From Bacteroidales bacterium (GTDB lineage: Bacteria > Bacteroidota > Bacteroidia > Bacteroidales > VadinHA17): a DNA stretch of 64,000 nt. The notes beneath the pieces were generated by a model. That model made no database searches, had not been told where the DNA came from, and was given only the letters and a program-made list of their open reading frames with translations. This document shows, piece after piece, positions 16,384 through 24,455 of the stretch; positions within the stretch are counted from its first letter, which is position 1; every line of letters begins with the position of its first letter. Location of the stretch: assembly GCA_016715075.1 (NCBI GenBank), contig JADKBK010000003.1, positions 62,001 to 126,000 on the forward strand, given 5' to 3'. A program made the position numbers and the translations under genes.

Positions 16384-16563
16384 ATGGCAAGAATGGATGG
16401 AACTGGACCTGAAGGGAAAGGTCCGAAAACAGGTAGAGGAGTAGGCAGGTGTAAAGATAATACTTCAGAAACTGAAAGAACTAAGTTGGGTATAGGATTA
16501 GGAAAACGCCATAAATCAGGCGGAGGACCAGGTAAAGGGAAACGCCTGAAAAGCGGATTATAA
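16384..16563 (+). CDS. DUF5320-like small Gly-rich protein (59 aa)
   Basis: An ATG at 16384 begins 59 codons: MARMDGTGPEGKGPKTGRGVGRCKD, continuing with Lys/Gly-rich sequence and TAA at 16561-16563. The opening D-G-T-G-P-x-G-x-G-P-x-T-G-R-G-x-G pattern is what I associate with DUF5320 proteins, which accompany NifX-domain and MinD-type genes in anaerobes. A single Cys follows the motif. It is 11 bp downstream of the NifX gene. The function is unknown. Confidence 0.68.
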   Translation: MARMDGTGPEGKGPKTGRGVGRCKDNTSETERTKLGIGLGKRHKSGGGPGKGKRLKSGL

Positions 16564-16580
16564 TAACAATTAAATCAAAA

Positions 16581-16586
16581 AGGAGG
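16581..16586 (+). promoter_or_regulatory. strong Shine-Dalgarno site
   Basis: AGGAGG stands 5 bases before the ATG at 16592. Such a strong site is unusual for Bacteroidota and is not seen before most genes of this window. Confidence 0.6.
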
Positions 16587-16591
16587 TTATT

Positions 16592-16825
16592 ATGTCAGGA
16601 TTCAATCACAGAGGTCCGGAGGGACAAGGTCCCATGACAGGCCGCAAAATGGGTCGTTGCACCAATTTCGGAGCAACCCTGAAAAACAAAAACGAAACTA
16701 AAGGTGAAGATCAGACAGGAAACAAGTCAGAAATAGTACGTAACAGAGGTTTTGGATTTGGCCAGGAAGAAGGAGGATACTGCAGAGGTATGGGATTGCA
16801 GAACCGATATCGCAGAAGATTATAA
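16592..16825 (+). CDS. second DUF5320-like small protein (77 aa)
   Basis: A 77-residue protein opening MSGFNHRGPEGQGPMTGRKMGRC, the same G-P-x-G-x-G-P-x-T-G-R motif as the preceding gene, and ending in Gly/Arg-rich sequence (GMGLQNRYRRRL). It has two Cys (GRCTNF and GYCRGMG). Paralogous to the 59-residue protein 28 bp upstream. Preceded by an AGGAGG site, hence probably well translated. Function unknown; a scaffold or metal-handling role is only a guess from context. Confidence 0.72.
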   Translation: MSGFNHRGPEGQGPMTGRKMGRCTNFGATLKNKNETKGEDQTGNKSEIVRNRGFGFGQEEGGYCRGMGLQNRYRRRL

Positions 16826-16829
16826 TATT

Positions 16830-17681
16830 ATGATATCAGATTACAGATGTTTTTTTTGTTTCACCAGGGCATTTGAAAAATTACTTGAAAAAGAAAATAT
16901 TTCCAATGAAGCAAAAGCTTCATTTACTCTTGATATGATCAGTTTATATCAAAATAACAGTGATGACTTTTCGGCTCCCCTGTTTTCAATGAAACTTCAT
17001 AAAATATTAAGAGGTTATACCCATAACCCTGATCCATATAAGATGGAAAAGAAGGAGAACAACGATCAGGCAATGAATTTAATTTATGAATTTGCAAAGC
17101 TTATCAAGCAATCCGATGACACTTTCAGCACTTCTCTAAAAATCGCAATTGCAGGAAATATCATCGATTTTGCCGCCAATGACAATTTTAATATACTTTT
17201 TACTATTGATAAGGCATTGAGTTCAGAATTTGCACTTGATCATTCGAAACAATTAAAAAAGGCAATCGAGAATGCTGAATCTGTTTTATATCTTGGTGAT
17301 AATGCAGGGGAGATTGTATTCGACAGACTTTTTATTGAGACAATTAATCATCCAAATTTAACTTATGTTGTAAGAGGAGGCCCGGTTATTAACGATGCCA
17401 CAATGGAAGATGCCAGTTATGTTGGTATGAATGACATTGCCAATGTAATCTCCAGCGGTTTTGATGCACCTTCGACTATTCCTGAAAAATCCAGCAAAGA
17501 ATTTCAACTATATTTTCAGAAAGCTGATCTGATTATATCCAAAGGTCAGGGCAATCTGGAAGGGTTGTTTCCCTTAAACGATGACCGCATATTTTTCCTG
17601 TTAATGGTTAAATGCGATGTAATATCTGAATTTCTAAAGGTTAGGAAGGACAGCTTAATAGTTTACAATGCCTCATTTTAA
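16830..17681 (+). CDS. DUF89 (damage-control phosphatase/ARMT1-like) protein
   Basis: A 283-residue DUF89-family protein. The start MISDYRCFFCFTRAFEKLL contains a CxxC pair typical of the short prokaryotic subgroup. The active-site region reads SVLYLGDNAGEIVFDRLFIE (about residue 155) and VVRGGPVINDATMEDA (about residue 190), where the Asp residues bind the divalent metal. Family members hydrolyse phosphate from damaged sugar-phosphates or nucleotide-like compounds. The ATG at 16830, 4 bp after the preceding stop, is chosen over an open extension to 16752 that overlaps that gene. Its role in this cluster is unknown. Confidence 0.8.
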   Translation: MISDYRCFFCFTRAFEKLLEKENISNEAKASFTLDMISLYQNNSDDFSAPLFSMKLHKILRGYTHNPDPYKMEKKENNDQAMNLIYEFAKLIKQSDDTFSTSLKIAIAGNIIDFAANDNFNILFTIDKALSSEFALDHSKQLKKAIENAESVLYLGDNAGEIVFDRLFIETINHPNLTYVVRGGPVINDATMEDASYVGMNDIANVISSGFDAPSTIPEKSSKEFQLYFQKADLIISKGQGNLEGLFPLNDDRIFFLLMVKCDVISEFLKVRKDSLIVYNASF

Positions 17682-17716
17682 CTGAATAGAAAACTACTAT
17701 TTAAATTTTAGATAAT

Positions 17717-18676
17717 ATGATAAGTTTCGGGCCTGTACCATCCAGAAGACTGGGAAAAAGTCTTGGGATAAATAATGTGATATCTCCAAAGGTATGCTCC
17801 TATAATTGTGTTTATTGCCAGGCAGGAAAGACATATGAAAAAAGCATTAAAAGAACTACATTTTTCCAGCCTGAAGATATTTTTAAAAAAGTTTTAGAGC
17901 ATATTCAACTACTCAGCGAGGAATACTATCCGGATTATCTGACTTATGTCTCAAACGGTGAGCCGACATTGGATATCAATCTGGGAAAGACTATTGAATT
18001 ATTGAAAAGTTCAGGTATTCCCATTGCTGTTATAACCAACGCATCACTATTGTTTGATGAAACTGTAAGAAATGACCTGTTTCTTGCCGACTGGGTATCT
18101 CTGAAAATTGATGCCGGTGATAATGACACATGGCAAAAAGTCAATCGTCCAGCTTCGGGCCTGGATTTTGACAAAACTATAGAGAGCATAAATCTTTTTA
18201 CCAACATATACAATGGTATATTGTGCACTGAAACCATGCTAATTGATGGCATGAATGATGATGCTGATAACCTGACAAGTGTTTCGGAAATAATAAAAAG
18301 GTTAAATCCCCGAACAGCCTATCTGGCTATCCCTACACGTCCTCCTTCTGAGGAATCGGTAAATCCTCCGGTTTCTGAAAAACTGAATATGGCATGGCAG
18401 ATATTTAACAATAATCAAATCAATACTGAATATCTGACAGGTTTTGAAGGAACTGACACAGGCTTTACAGGCAATATTTATGATGACATACTCAATATCA
18501 CTTCGGTACATCCTTTAAGACAAGATTCGTTAATCAGGCTTTTACGTAATGATAATGCTGATTTTAGCGTAGTTAAATCCCTAATTAAACAACGATTACT
18601 CAGGTCAACAATATATAATGGGAACAAGTATTATCTGAGGGAGTATCATCTTCATATTAATTCACAACTGGAATAA
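17717..18676 (+). CDS. radical SAM protein, COG0731 type
   Basis: A 319-residue radical SAM enzyme. SFGPVPSRRLGKSLGINN, then VCSYNCVYCQAGK (the C-x3-C-x2-C cluster ligands at about residues 28-35), and YVSNGEPTLD are the signature of COG0731, which is related to wyosine-synthesis TYW1 but lacks its flavodoxin part. The C-terminal 80 residues look like a winged-helix-type extension. The substrate is unknown. It directly abuts the HdrC gene (stop TAA followed at once by ATG), so the two are co-translated. Confidence 0.82.
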   Translation: MISFGPVPSRRLGKSLGINNVISPKVCSYNCVYCQAGKTYEKSIKRTTFFQPEDIFKKVLEHIQLLSEEYYPDYLTYVSNGEPTLDINLGKTIELLKSSGIPIAVITNASLLFDETVRNDLFLADWVSLKIDAGDNDTWQKVNRPASGLDFDKTIESINLFTNIYNGILCTETMLIDGMNDDADNLTSVSEIIKRLNPRTAYLAIPTRPPSEESVNPPVSEKLNMAWQIFNNNQINTEYLTGFEGTDTGFTGNIYDDILNITSVHPLRQDSLIRLLRNDNADFSVVKSLIKQRLLRSTIYNGNKYYLREYHLHINSQLE

Positions 18677-19363
18677 ATGATGAATGAATTGTACAAAGAA
18701 CTCGGGAAGGATGTTCGTTTCATTGAGGGTTTGAAAGCCTGCTTTAATTGCGGAGTTTGCACCGCTGTTTGCCCTGCAGCGGAAGTTACCGACTATGATC
18801 CTCGCATAATTGTCGCCACGGTTCAGCAGAAGAATGATTATGAGATTGAAGAGTTATTGAAAAGCGATTCGATCTGGCGATGCGGGGAATGTTTGTCATG
18901 CAAAACCAGATGCCCAAGAGGAAATGTTCCCGGCTATATTATCCAGGCATTGCGCGCGCTGTCTATTGAGACCGGGTTGTTCACAGAAAGTGAACAAGGA
19001 AGGAAACAACTTGCTGTCAAACGGACAGTAGGAGATCATATCCTTAAATATGGATATTGCGTATATATTGATGAAGTCGACAATGATATGTACCCCGAAC
19101 AGGGACCTGTATGGAAGTGGCTGAGAGAGAACAGGGAATCGATGCTGGAACGTCTTGGAACGAGCTATAAAACAGACAAATCAGGAACACTTCGCAAAGT
19201 ATCACAGGAATCACTTGACGATCTGAAAAAAATATTCGATGAGACAGGCGGCACTAAGCGATTGGAAAAGATCGAAAAAGACTCCTGCAGTAAAGCAAAA
19301 GAACTAAAAATCGATTTCAGCGAGGGGAAAGATGAATATTTTAAATATCTGTACAATGAATAA
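18677..19363 (+). CDS. heterodisulfide reductase subunit C-like iron-sulfur protein
   Basis: A 228-residue protein with two [4Fe-4S] motifs: CFNCGVCTAVCP (about residue 22) and CGECLSCKTRCPRG (about residue 72), in the arrangement of HdrC and related succinate dehydrogenase-type subunits. The C-terminal 100 residues are a long extension (GPVWKWLRENRESMLERL and following) found in non-methanogenic HdrC homologues. It would transfer electrons to the adjacent HdrB. No membrane subunit (HdrE) or flavin subunit (HdrA) is visible nearby, so the partner is unclear; the flavoprotein at 20.5 kb is a candidate. Confidence 0.85.
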   Translation: MMNELYKELGKDVRFIEGLKACFNCGVCTAVCPAAEVTDYDPRIIVATVQQKNDYEIEELLKSDSIWRCGECLSCKTRCPRGNVPGYIIQALRALSIETGLFTESEQGRKQLAVKRTVGDHILKYGYCVYIDEVDNDMYPEQGPVWKWLRENRESMLERLGTSYKTDKSGTLRKVSQESLDDLKKIFDETGGTKRLEKIEKDSCSKAKELKIDFSEGKDEYFKYLYNE

Positions 19364-19399
19364 TTTTTGCAATAAAGTCTTTATAAAATAAAGTGATTC

Positions 19400-20466
19400 A
19401 TGAATATCAGGAAAAATGAGATATGGTCAGAATACCAGAAAGTGATAGCTGACGATCACTATTATTTCGGCAGAAGTTGTATCAGGCAGAATTTTTTTCC
19501 TGCAGCCGAGAATCTGTATATTGATATTCTTCGTAATGCACTTGGGAAAGATATTTATGATGATGCAAGGCAGACTACCTGCACCGGCATCGCATATCAT
19601 TCAGGGCTTATTCCTCTTGAGACAACCATGACTGTTATTGCCCGTCAGTTTGCCCTGATGAATGAAGCCGGGTATGAAAATTTTGTTGTATCCTGTGTAA
19701 CCTCTTTCGGTCTGTATGTGGAAACTCTTCAAACATGGAAACATTTTCCTGAAACTGAACAAAAGACACGTGAAGCATTGAATCGTGCCACAGGTATGAA
19801 TTTTTCTGTACCTAAAAATCTTGTCCATGCCAGCGATGTTATCTATAAATTCCGTAAAATCATCGCTGAAAAGATGAAATTTAGACTGGTAAATCAGAAT
19901 ACAGGAGAACCTCTTAAAGTTGTTGATCATATTGGATGTCATTACGCCAAAATTTTTCCGCAAGAAGGCATTGGAGGCGCGGAATATCCACATGTATTGG
20001 CAGGTTTGATTGATGAATGGGGAGGCCTGCAGGTTGATTACCCTGAGCGTCGACATTGTTGTGGATTTGGTTTCAGACAATACCTCTTAAAATCGAACAG
20101 AGGCTATTCAGTTTCAAATTCAAAAAGAAATTTGATTCGATGGAAGCCTTTAAGCCCGATCTTATAATTGCCAACTGCCCTGGTTGTACCTTTTTCCTCG
20201 ACCGCTGGCAATATGTAATCGCTGAAATGGAGGGGAAAACTTATGGTAAAAATGGTTATGGAATCCCGGTTTTAACGTATGAAGAACTGGCCGGACTCCT
20301 CCTGGGTTACAATCCATGGGACATTGGCTTGCAAACACACCAGGCAGCAGTTGAACCTTTATTGGATAAGCTCGGAATTGAATACATCCCTGATAAGAAA
20401 TATAAGGGAGTGAGCGGTGAGGATTTAGGCAAACCAGAACAGCCTTTGGTTTTAAAAAGCATTTAA
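19400..20466 (+). pseudogene. heterodisulfide reductase subunit B-like gene with one frameshift
   Basis: Two overlapping frames together form one HdrB-like protein of about 355 residues. The first (from 19400) ends with the CCG-domain motif RRHCCGFGFRQY; the second continues as PDLIIANCPGCTFF, the matching CxxC. The break is at a run of five A at 20122-20126; one extra A (AAA AAG AAA) would restore the frame. The C-terminal CCG domain keeps C...CC...CxxC, while the N-terminal one has TCTG and CVTS, a degenerate version. Translation as written loses the last cluster ligands. Sequencing error, slippage or genuine inactivation are all possible. Confidence 0.78.
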
Positions 20467-20509
20467 ATTTCTATATATCAATAATATATTATTCTTTAAA
20501 ATCATTAAA

Positions 20510-21865
20510 ATGAAAACAACAGATGTCCTGATTATAGGAGGAAGCGCTGCAGGAATGGTCGCAGCCCTGACCCGAAAATCATCCTGGCCAAAGAAAAGTT
20601 TTATTCTTGTTAAGAAGCAGAAAGAAATGATGGTTCCCTGTGGAATACCCTATATATTCGGCACGCTCGATTGCACTGACCAGAATATTATGCCAGTAGA
20701 TGCAATGCTGGTAAAAAGCGGAATTGAATCCCTGGTTGATGAAGTAATATCAATAAACAAACAGGATAAGGTGGTTACTCTTGCAAGTGGTGAAACAATC
20801 AAATATGTGAAACTGGTAATTGCAACCGGATCAACACCCGTGAAACCCAGGTGGCTCGTTGGTGGAGATAAAGATAATGTTTTTGTGATCCCTAAAGACA
20901 AAATCTACCTCGACGAAATGAAAAGCAAACTCAGCTCCTGCAAAAAAATCGTTGTAATCGGAGCCGGATTTATTGGTGTTGAATTTTCTGACGAGCTCCT
21001 GAAACATGGTCATGAAGTAACTCTCGTCGAAAAACTACCTGATATCCTAAGTCTTGCTTTTGATATTGAACTCTCAAAGAAAATTGCAGAGCTACTTACA
21101 ATTAGAGGAATAAACATTATTACGGGTAACGGGATAAAAGAGATTCTTGGCAAAACAAAAGTTGAAGGAGTAAAACTTGAAAACGGAGATTTTATTGATT
21201 CTGATGCGGTGATACTGACTGTAGGATACAAACCCAATTCTAAACTAGCGAGGGAATCAGAGATCTATGTTGATGAAAGCGGGTTCATCGCTGTAGATGA
21301 ATATATGCGTACCCATGAAAAGGATATTTTTGCTATAGGTGATTGTGCTCAGAAGCGAGATTTTGTTACCAGGAGCCGTGTATCAACCATGCTAGCTTCA
21401 ACGGCTTGTGCTGAAGCCCGTATTGCCGGGATGAACCTCTTCAACCTGAATGTTGTTAAAACATTTAGCGGAACAATTGCCATCTATTCAACTGCAATCG
21501 GGGATACAGGTTTTGGAACAGCCGGGGTAACTGAAGCCAGGGCTAAAGAAGAAGGGATTGACTCAATAACAGGAACATTTGAAGGCATGGATCGGCATCC
21601 CGGAAATCTGCCTGATGCACATAGGCAACTTGTAAAACTTATTGCAGCACGCCAATCAGGTGTAATAATTGGAGGAGAAGTCATAGGGGGATTAAGCGCA
21701 GGAGAACTCACAAATGTAATTGGTCTTGCAATCCAGAACAGAATGTCGGTAAATTCATTATTAACGTCTCAAATCGGAACGCATCCATGCCTTACTGCTT
21801 CACCTGCAGGATATCCTTTAATAAAAGCAGCTGAAATAATCCATGGTAAAATGAGAAACAGATAA
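20510..21865 (+). CDS. NAD(P)/FAD oxidoreductase, CoA-disulfide reductase/NADH oxidase-like
   Basis: A 451-residue flavoprotein. VLIIGGSAAGMVAALTRK is the FAD motif, MVPCGIPYIFG places the redox cysteine near residue 44 as in CoA-disulfide reductase and NADH oxidase, KIVVIGAGFIGVEFSDELLK is the NAD motif (about residue 145), and IFAIGDCAQ the second FAD contact. A C-terminal dimerisation domain follows. The likely reaction is NAD(P)H-dependent reduction of CoA disulfide, persulfide or polysulfide. It lies between HdrB and a thioesterase; its stop overlaps the next ATG (TAATG). Confidence 0.85.
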   Translation: MKTTDVLIIGGSAAGMVAALTRKSSWPKKSFILVKKQKEMMVPCGIPYIFGTLDCTDQNIMPVDAMLVKSGIESLVDEVISINKQDKVVTLASGETIKYVKLVIATGSTPVKPRWLVGGDKDNVFVIPKDKIYLDEMKSKLSSCKKIVVIGAGFIGVEFSDELLKHGHEVTLVEKLPDILSLAFDIELSKKIAELLTIRGINIITGNGIKEILGKTKVEGVKLENGDFIDSDAVILTVGYKPNSKLARESEIYVDESGFIAVDEYMRTHEKDIFAIGDCAQKRDFVTRSRVSTMLASTACAEARIAGMNLFNLNVVKTFSGTIAIYSTAIGDTGFGTAGVTEARAKEEGIDSITGTFEGMDRHPGNLPDAHRQLVKLIAARQSGVIIGGEVIGGLSAGELTNVIGLAIQNRMSVNSLLTSQIGTHPCLTASPAGYPLIKAAEIIHGKMRNR

Positions 21866-22275
21866 TGAATTCATTTCAGACAATATACAGAGTCTCATAT
21901 TCCGATACAGACCAAATGGGATATATGCACCACTCGAACTATTTCAAGTGCTATGAAACATCACGCTGGGAACTCTTCAGAAGTATCGGAATTCCATATA
22001 CTAAAATAGAAGAAGAGGGCATCATTTTCCCTGTAATAAATGCTTCGGTTAAATTCATTAAGCCAGCTTTTTATGACCAGGAGATAACGGTCAAGACCCA
22101 GATAAGATCATTCAAAGGCGCAAGGATAGTTTTTGAATATCAGGCTTAAAAAGGGACCGGTGAACTCATAAATGAGGCACAAATTACTGTTGCTTTCGTA
22201 AGGAAAAACACAGGAAAGGCTTGTTTCCCGTCAAAAAGAATATCAGATACGCTGAAAGGAATAACCGATAAATAA
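21865..22275 (+). pseudogene. acyl-CoA thioesterase (4HBT hotdog) with in-frame TAA
   Basis: The frame starts MNSFQTIYRVSYSDTDQMGYMHHSNYFKCYETSRWELF, a 4-hydroxybenzoyl-CoA-thioesterase hotdog domain with the catalytic D-Q-M-G-Y-M-H-H-S-N-Y region. Translation stops at TAA 22147-22149 after 94 codons. The same frame continues for 41 more codons (KGTGELINEAQITVAFVRK, a typical end of the fold) to a second TAA at 22273-22275. A Leu TTA or similar codon probably mutated. The 94-residue product lacks the last strands and is unlikely to fold. Confidence 0.75.
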
Positions 22276-22282
22276 CTTTATT

Positions 22283-22726
22283 ATGGAAAAAGTTAAAATA
22301 GGGATAATTATCTGCGATAGATATAAAAGCTGCTCCGGAGGAAAATGTTTCAGAGCAGCCACTAACAGGGAAGGAGCATTTTCTGTCTATAAAGATATTG
22401 ATCTTGAGTTTGCAGGCTTTACTTCCTGTGGAGGATGTCCTGGTGGAAATATCGAATTTGCTCCCGAAGAGATGAAGAAAAATGGAGTAACCCACATCCA
22501 TTTTGCGACCGGTCTCCTGGTCGGTTATCCTCCCTGCCCCTATATGGAGCACTTTAAAGAATTTATTACAGAAAAGTATGAACTAAAAGTAATTTTCGGG
22601 ACACACCCGATTCCTGAAAAGTATTATAAAACTCATTTAAGACTTAAAACCTGGAACAAACAATTCATTAAGGAGGCTGTTCAAGCTTCATTAACCAACG
22701 AGTTAACCCGATTGAATTATGACTAA
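22283..22726 (+). CDS. CGGC-domain protein
   Basis: A 147-residue protein with an N-terminal IGIIICDRYKSCSGGKCFRA and the diagnostic FTSCGGCPGGN near residue 50, followed by HFATGLLVGYPPCPYM. This cysteine pattern (C-x4-C ... CGGC ... C) defines the CGGC domain, predicted to bind metal or an iron-sulfur cluster. Activity is unknown. In anaerobes it often lies near Hdr and MinD-type genes, as here, where it precedes the first ATPase by 6 bp. Confidence 0.82.
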   Translation: MEKVKIGIIICDRYKSCSGGKCFRAATNREGAFSVYKDIDLEFAGFTSCGGCPGGNIEFAPEEMKKNGVTHIHFATGLLVGYPPCPYMEHFKEFITEKYELKVIFGTHPIPEKYYKTHLRLKTWNKQFIKEAVQASLTNELTRLNYD

Positions 22727-22732
22727 CTCCTA

Positions 22733-23611
22733 ATGATGAAAATTGCTGTTGCCAGTGGGAAAGGAGGTACAGGTAAAACCTTTATCGCAACGAATATCTT
22801 CTATACCCTGTTGAAGAATAACTACAGGGCTATGCTCATTGATTGCGATGCCGAAGCTCCAAATTCCGTTGCATTCTTTGTAACAAAACTGATTAATGAA
22901 TTGGAAGTTTCACAACTGGTGCCGGTCATAAATCCAGATAGTTGCACTTTTTGTGGAAAATGCCATGAATACTGCAACTACAATGCAATTTTCATTTTGC
23001 CTCCAATGAAAATCATAAAGGTTATTGAAGATCTTTGTCATGGTTGCGGTGCATGCAGCGTTGCCTGCAAGGCAGGAGCCATATCAGAGAAACCGATTTC
23101 ACTTGGAAAGGTTGCGTTATATTCAACTGACAGACTGCCTATACTCATTGAAGCGAGAATGAATATTGGTGTTATGTCGCCGATTCCTGTTATAAAAGAA
23201 GCAATAAAACAAATTGATAATAAGTCCGATTTTGTAATATTAGATGCACCTCCGGGAACTTCATGCCCCTTTATACAATCAACCATTGTAGCCGATTATG
23301 TTATCCTGGTAACCGAACCCACCCCTTTTGGACTCAGCGATCTGAAACAGAGTGTGGAGACATTGAAAAGTATAAACAAACCTTATGGTGTGATTATTAA
23401 CCGGGCAGGTTTAGGGAATAATGATGTTTTTAAATACCTTATTAAGAATGAGATTCCTCTTCTGCTTGAAATCCCTTTTAATAAGCAGATTGCAGTATTG
23501 TACTCCGATGGAAAACTAGTATCGGAAAGTGATTCTTTTTTTGCAAAACAAATGTTGACAGTCGTTGAAAACATTATGGGAAAATATGGAAATAGCAATA
23601 TTAAGTGGTAA
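22733..23611 (+). CDS. MinD/ParA-type ATPase with two [4Fe-4S] motifs (first of pair)
   Basis: A 292-residue P-loop ATPase. The deviant Walker A reads ASGKGGTGKTF (about residue 7). A ferredoxin insert of about 60 residues contains CTFCGKCHEYC and CHGCGACSVAC, then ILDAPPGTSCP supplies the Walker B/switch II part. Such ferredoxin-containing MinD proteins occur in pairs beside NifX-domain and Mrp genes, as in the Desulfovibrio orange protein operons. They may couple ATP hydrolysis to cluster carriage or positioning. The ATG ATG at 22733 allows a start one codon later. Its end overlaps the next gene by 26 bp. Confidence 0.85.
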   Translation: MMKIAVASGKGGTGKTFIATNIFYTLLKNNYRAMLIDCDAEAPNSVAFFVTKLINELEVSQLVPVINPDSCTFCGKCHEYCNYNAIFILPPMKIIKVIEDLCHGCGACSVACKAGAISEKPISLGKVALYSTDRLPILIEARMNIGVMSPIPVIKEAIKQIDNKSDFVILDAPPGTSCPFIQSTIVADYVILVTEPTPFGLSDLKQSVETLKSINKPYGVIINRAGLGNNDVFKYLIKNEIPLLLEIPFNKQIAVLYSDGKLVSESDSFFAKQMLTVVENIMGKYGNSNIKW

Positions 23612-24455
23612 AGGAGGCACTGGTAAATCGTGTATCAGCGCCGCATTTGCTACGCTTAACGGGAAGGTTGTTCTTGCAGACTGTGATGTGGATGCAGCTA
23701 ATCTTTATCTGATCTTTAATCCTGCACATGAAGAAGAAGTTATTTATGTTTCTGGTTCCAAAGCTTTTATTGATTATTCCCTGTGTACGAATTGCAGATT
23801 ATGTATCAACTATTGCCGGTTTGATGCCATCTCTTTAATAAATGACAAAATTTTAATATCTGAAATAGCCTGCGATGGCTGTGTTCTCTGTTCCCGCATT
23901 TGTCCTGAAAATGCAATAAAAATGGTTGCAAACAGTAAAAGCCGAATGTATTCGGGTTCCTTTCGAAATGGTAAAATGGTTTACGGAAGACTTTCTCCCG
24001 GTGAGGAAAATTCAGGAAAACTAGTAAATATGGTCCGTAAAAAAGCCAGAGAGACAGCTAAATTGAACGCAATTGATACAATTATACTTGACGGGCCACC
24101 TGGTATAGGATGTCCGGTTATTTCCACCCTTGCCGGTGTAGACAGGGTCGTAATCGTAACTGAACCAACTATCTCTGGCTTACACGATATGGAGAGGCTT
24201 ATGGGTATAGTTCAGAAATTTAATTTAAATGCATTTGTTATTATCAATAAATATGACCTTAACATTTCAATCAGTACCCGGATAAAAACGTGGTGCAAAG
24301 AAAATAGAATCACACTGGCAGATGAATTGCCATTTGATAAGAATATGGTAGAAGCTATGGTTCAGGGAAAAAGTATTATAGAATTTAACCCGTATAGTGA
24401 AATAAGTAAGAAAATTAAAATAATATGGAACAAAGTAACAAATCAAAAGAAATGA
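23586..24455 (+). CDS. MinD/ParA-type ATPase with two [4Fe-4S] motifs (second of pair)
   Basis: A 289-residue paralogue of the preceding ATPase: EIAILSGKGGTGKSC is its Walker A, the insert has CTNCRLCINYC and CDGCVLCSRIC, and ILDGPPGIGCP is switch II. The ATG at 23586 is chosen because MEIAILSGKGG aligns with the family N-terminus; a frame open to 23565 only adds residues inside the previous gene. Translational coupling to both neighbours (overlaps of 26 and 31 bp) suggests the pair acts as a heterodimer. Confidence 0.85.
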   Translation: MEIAILSGKGGTGKSCISAAFATLNGKVVLADCDVDAANLYLIFNPAHEEEVIYVSGSKAFIDYSLCTNCRLCINYCRFDAISLINDKILISEIACDGCVLCSRICPENAIKMVANSKSRMYSGSFRNGKMVYGRLSPGEENSGKLVNMVRKKARETAKLNAIDTIILDGPPGIGCPVISTLAGVDRVVIVTEPTISGLHDMERLMGIVQKFNLNAFVIINKYDLNISISTRIKTWCKENRITLADELPFDKNMVEAMVQGKSIIEFNPYSEISKKIKIIWNKVTNQKK

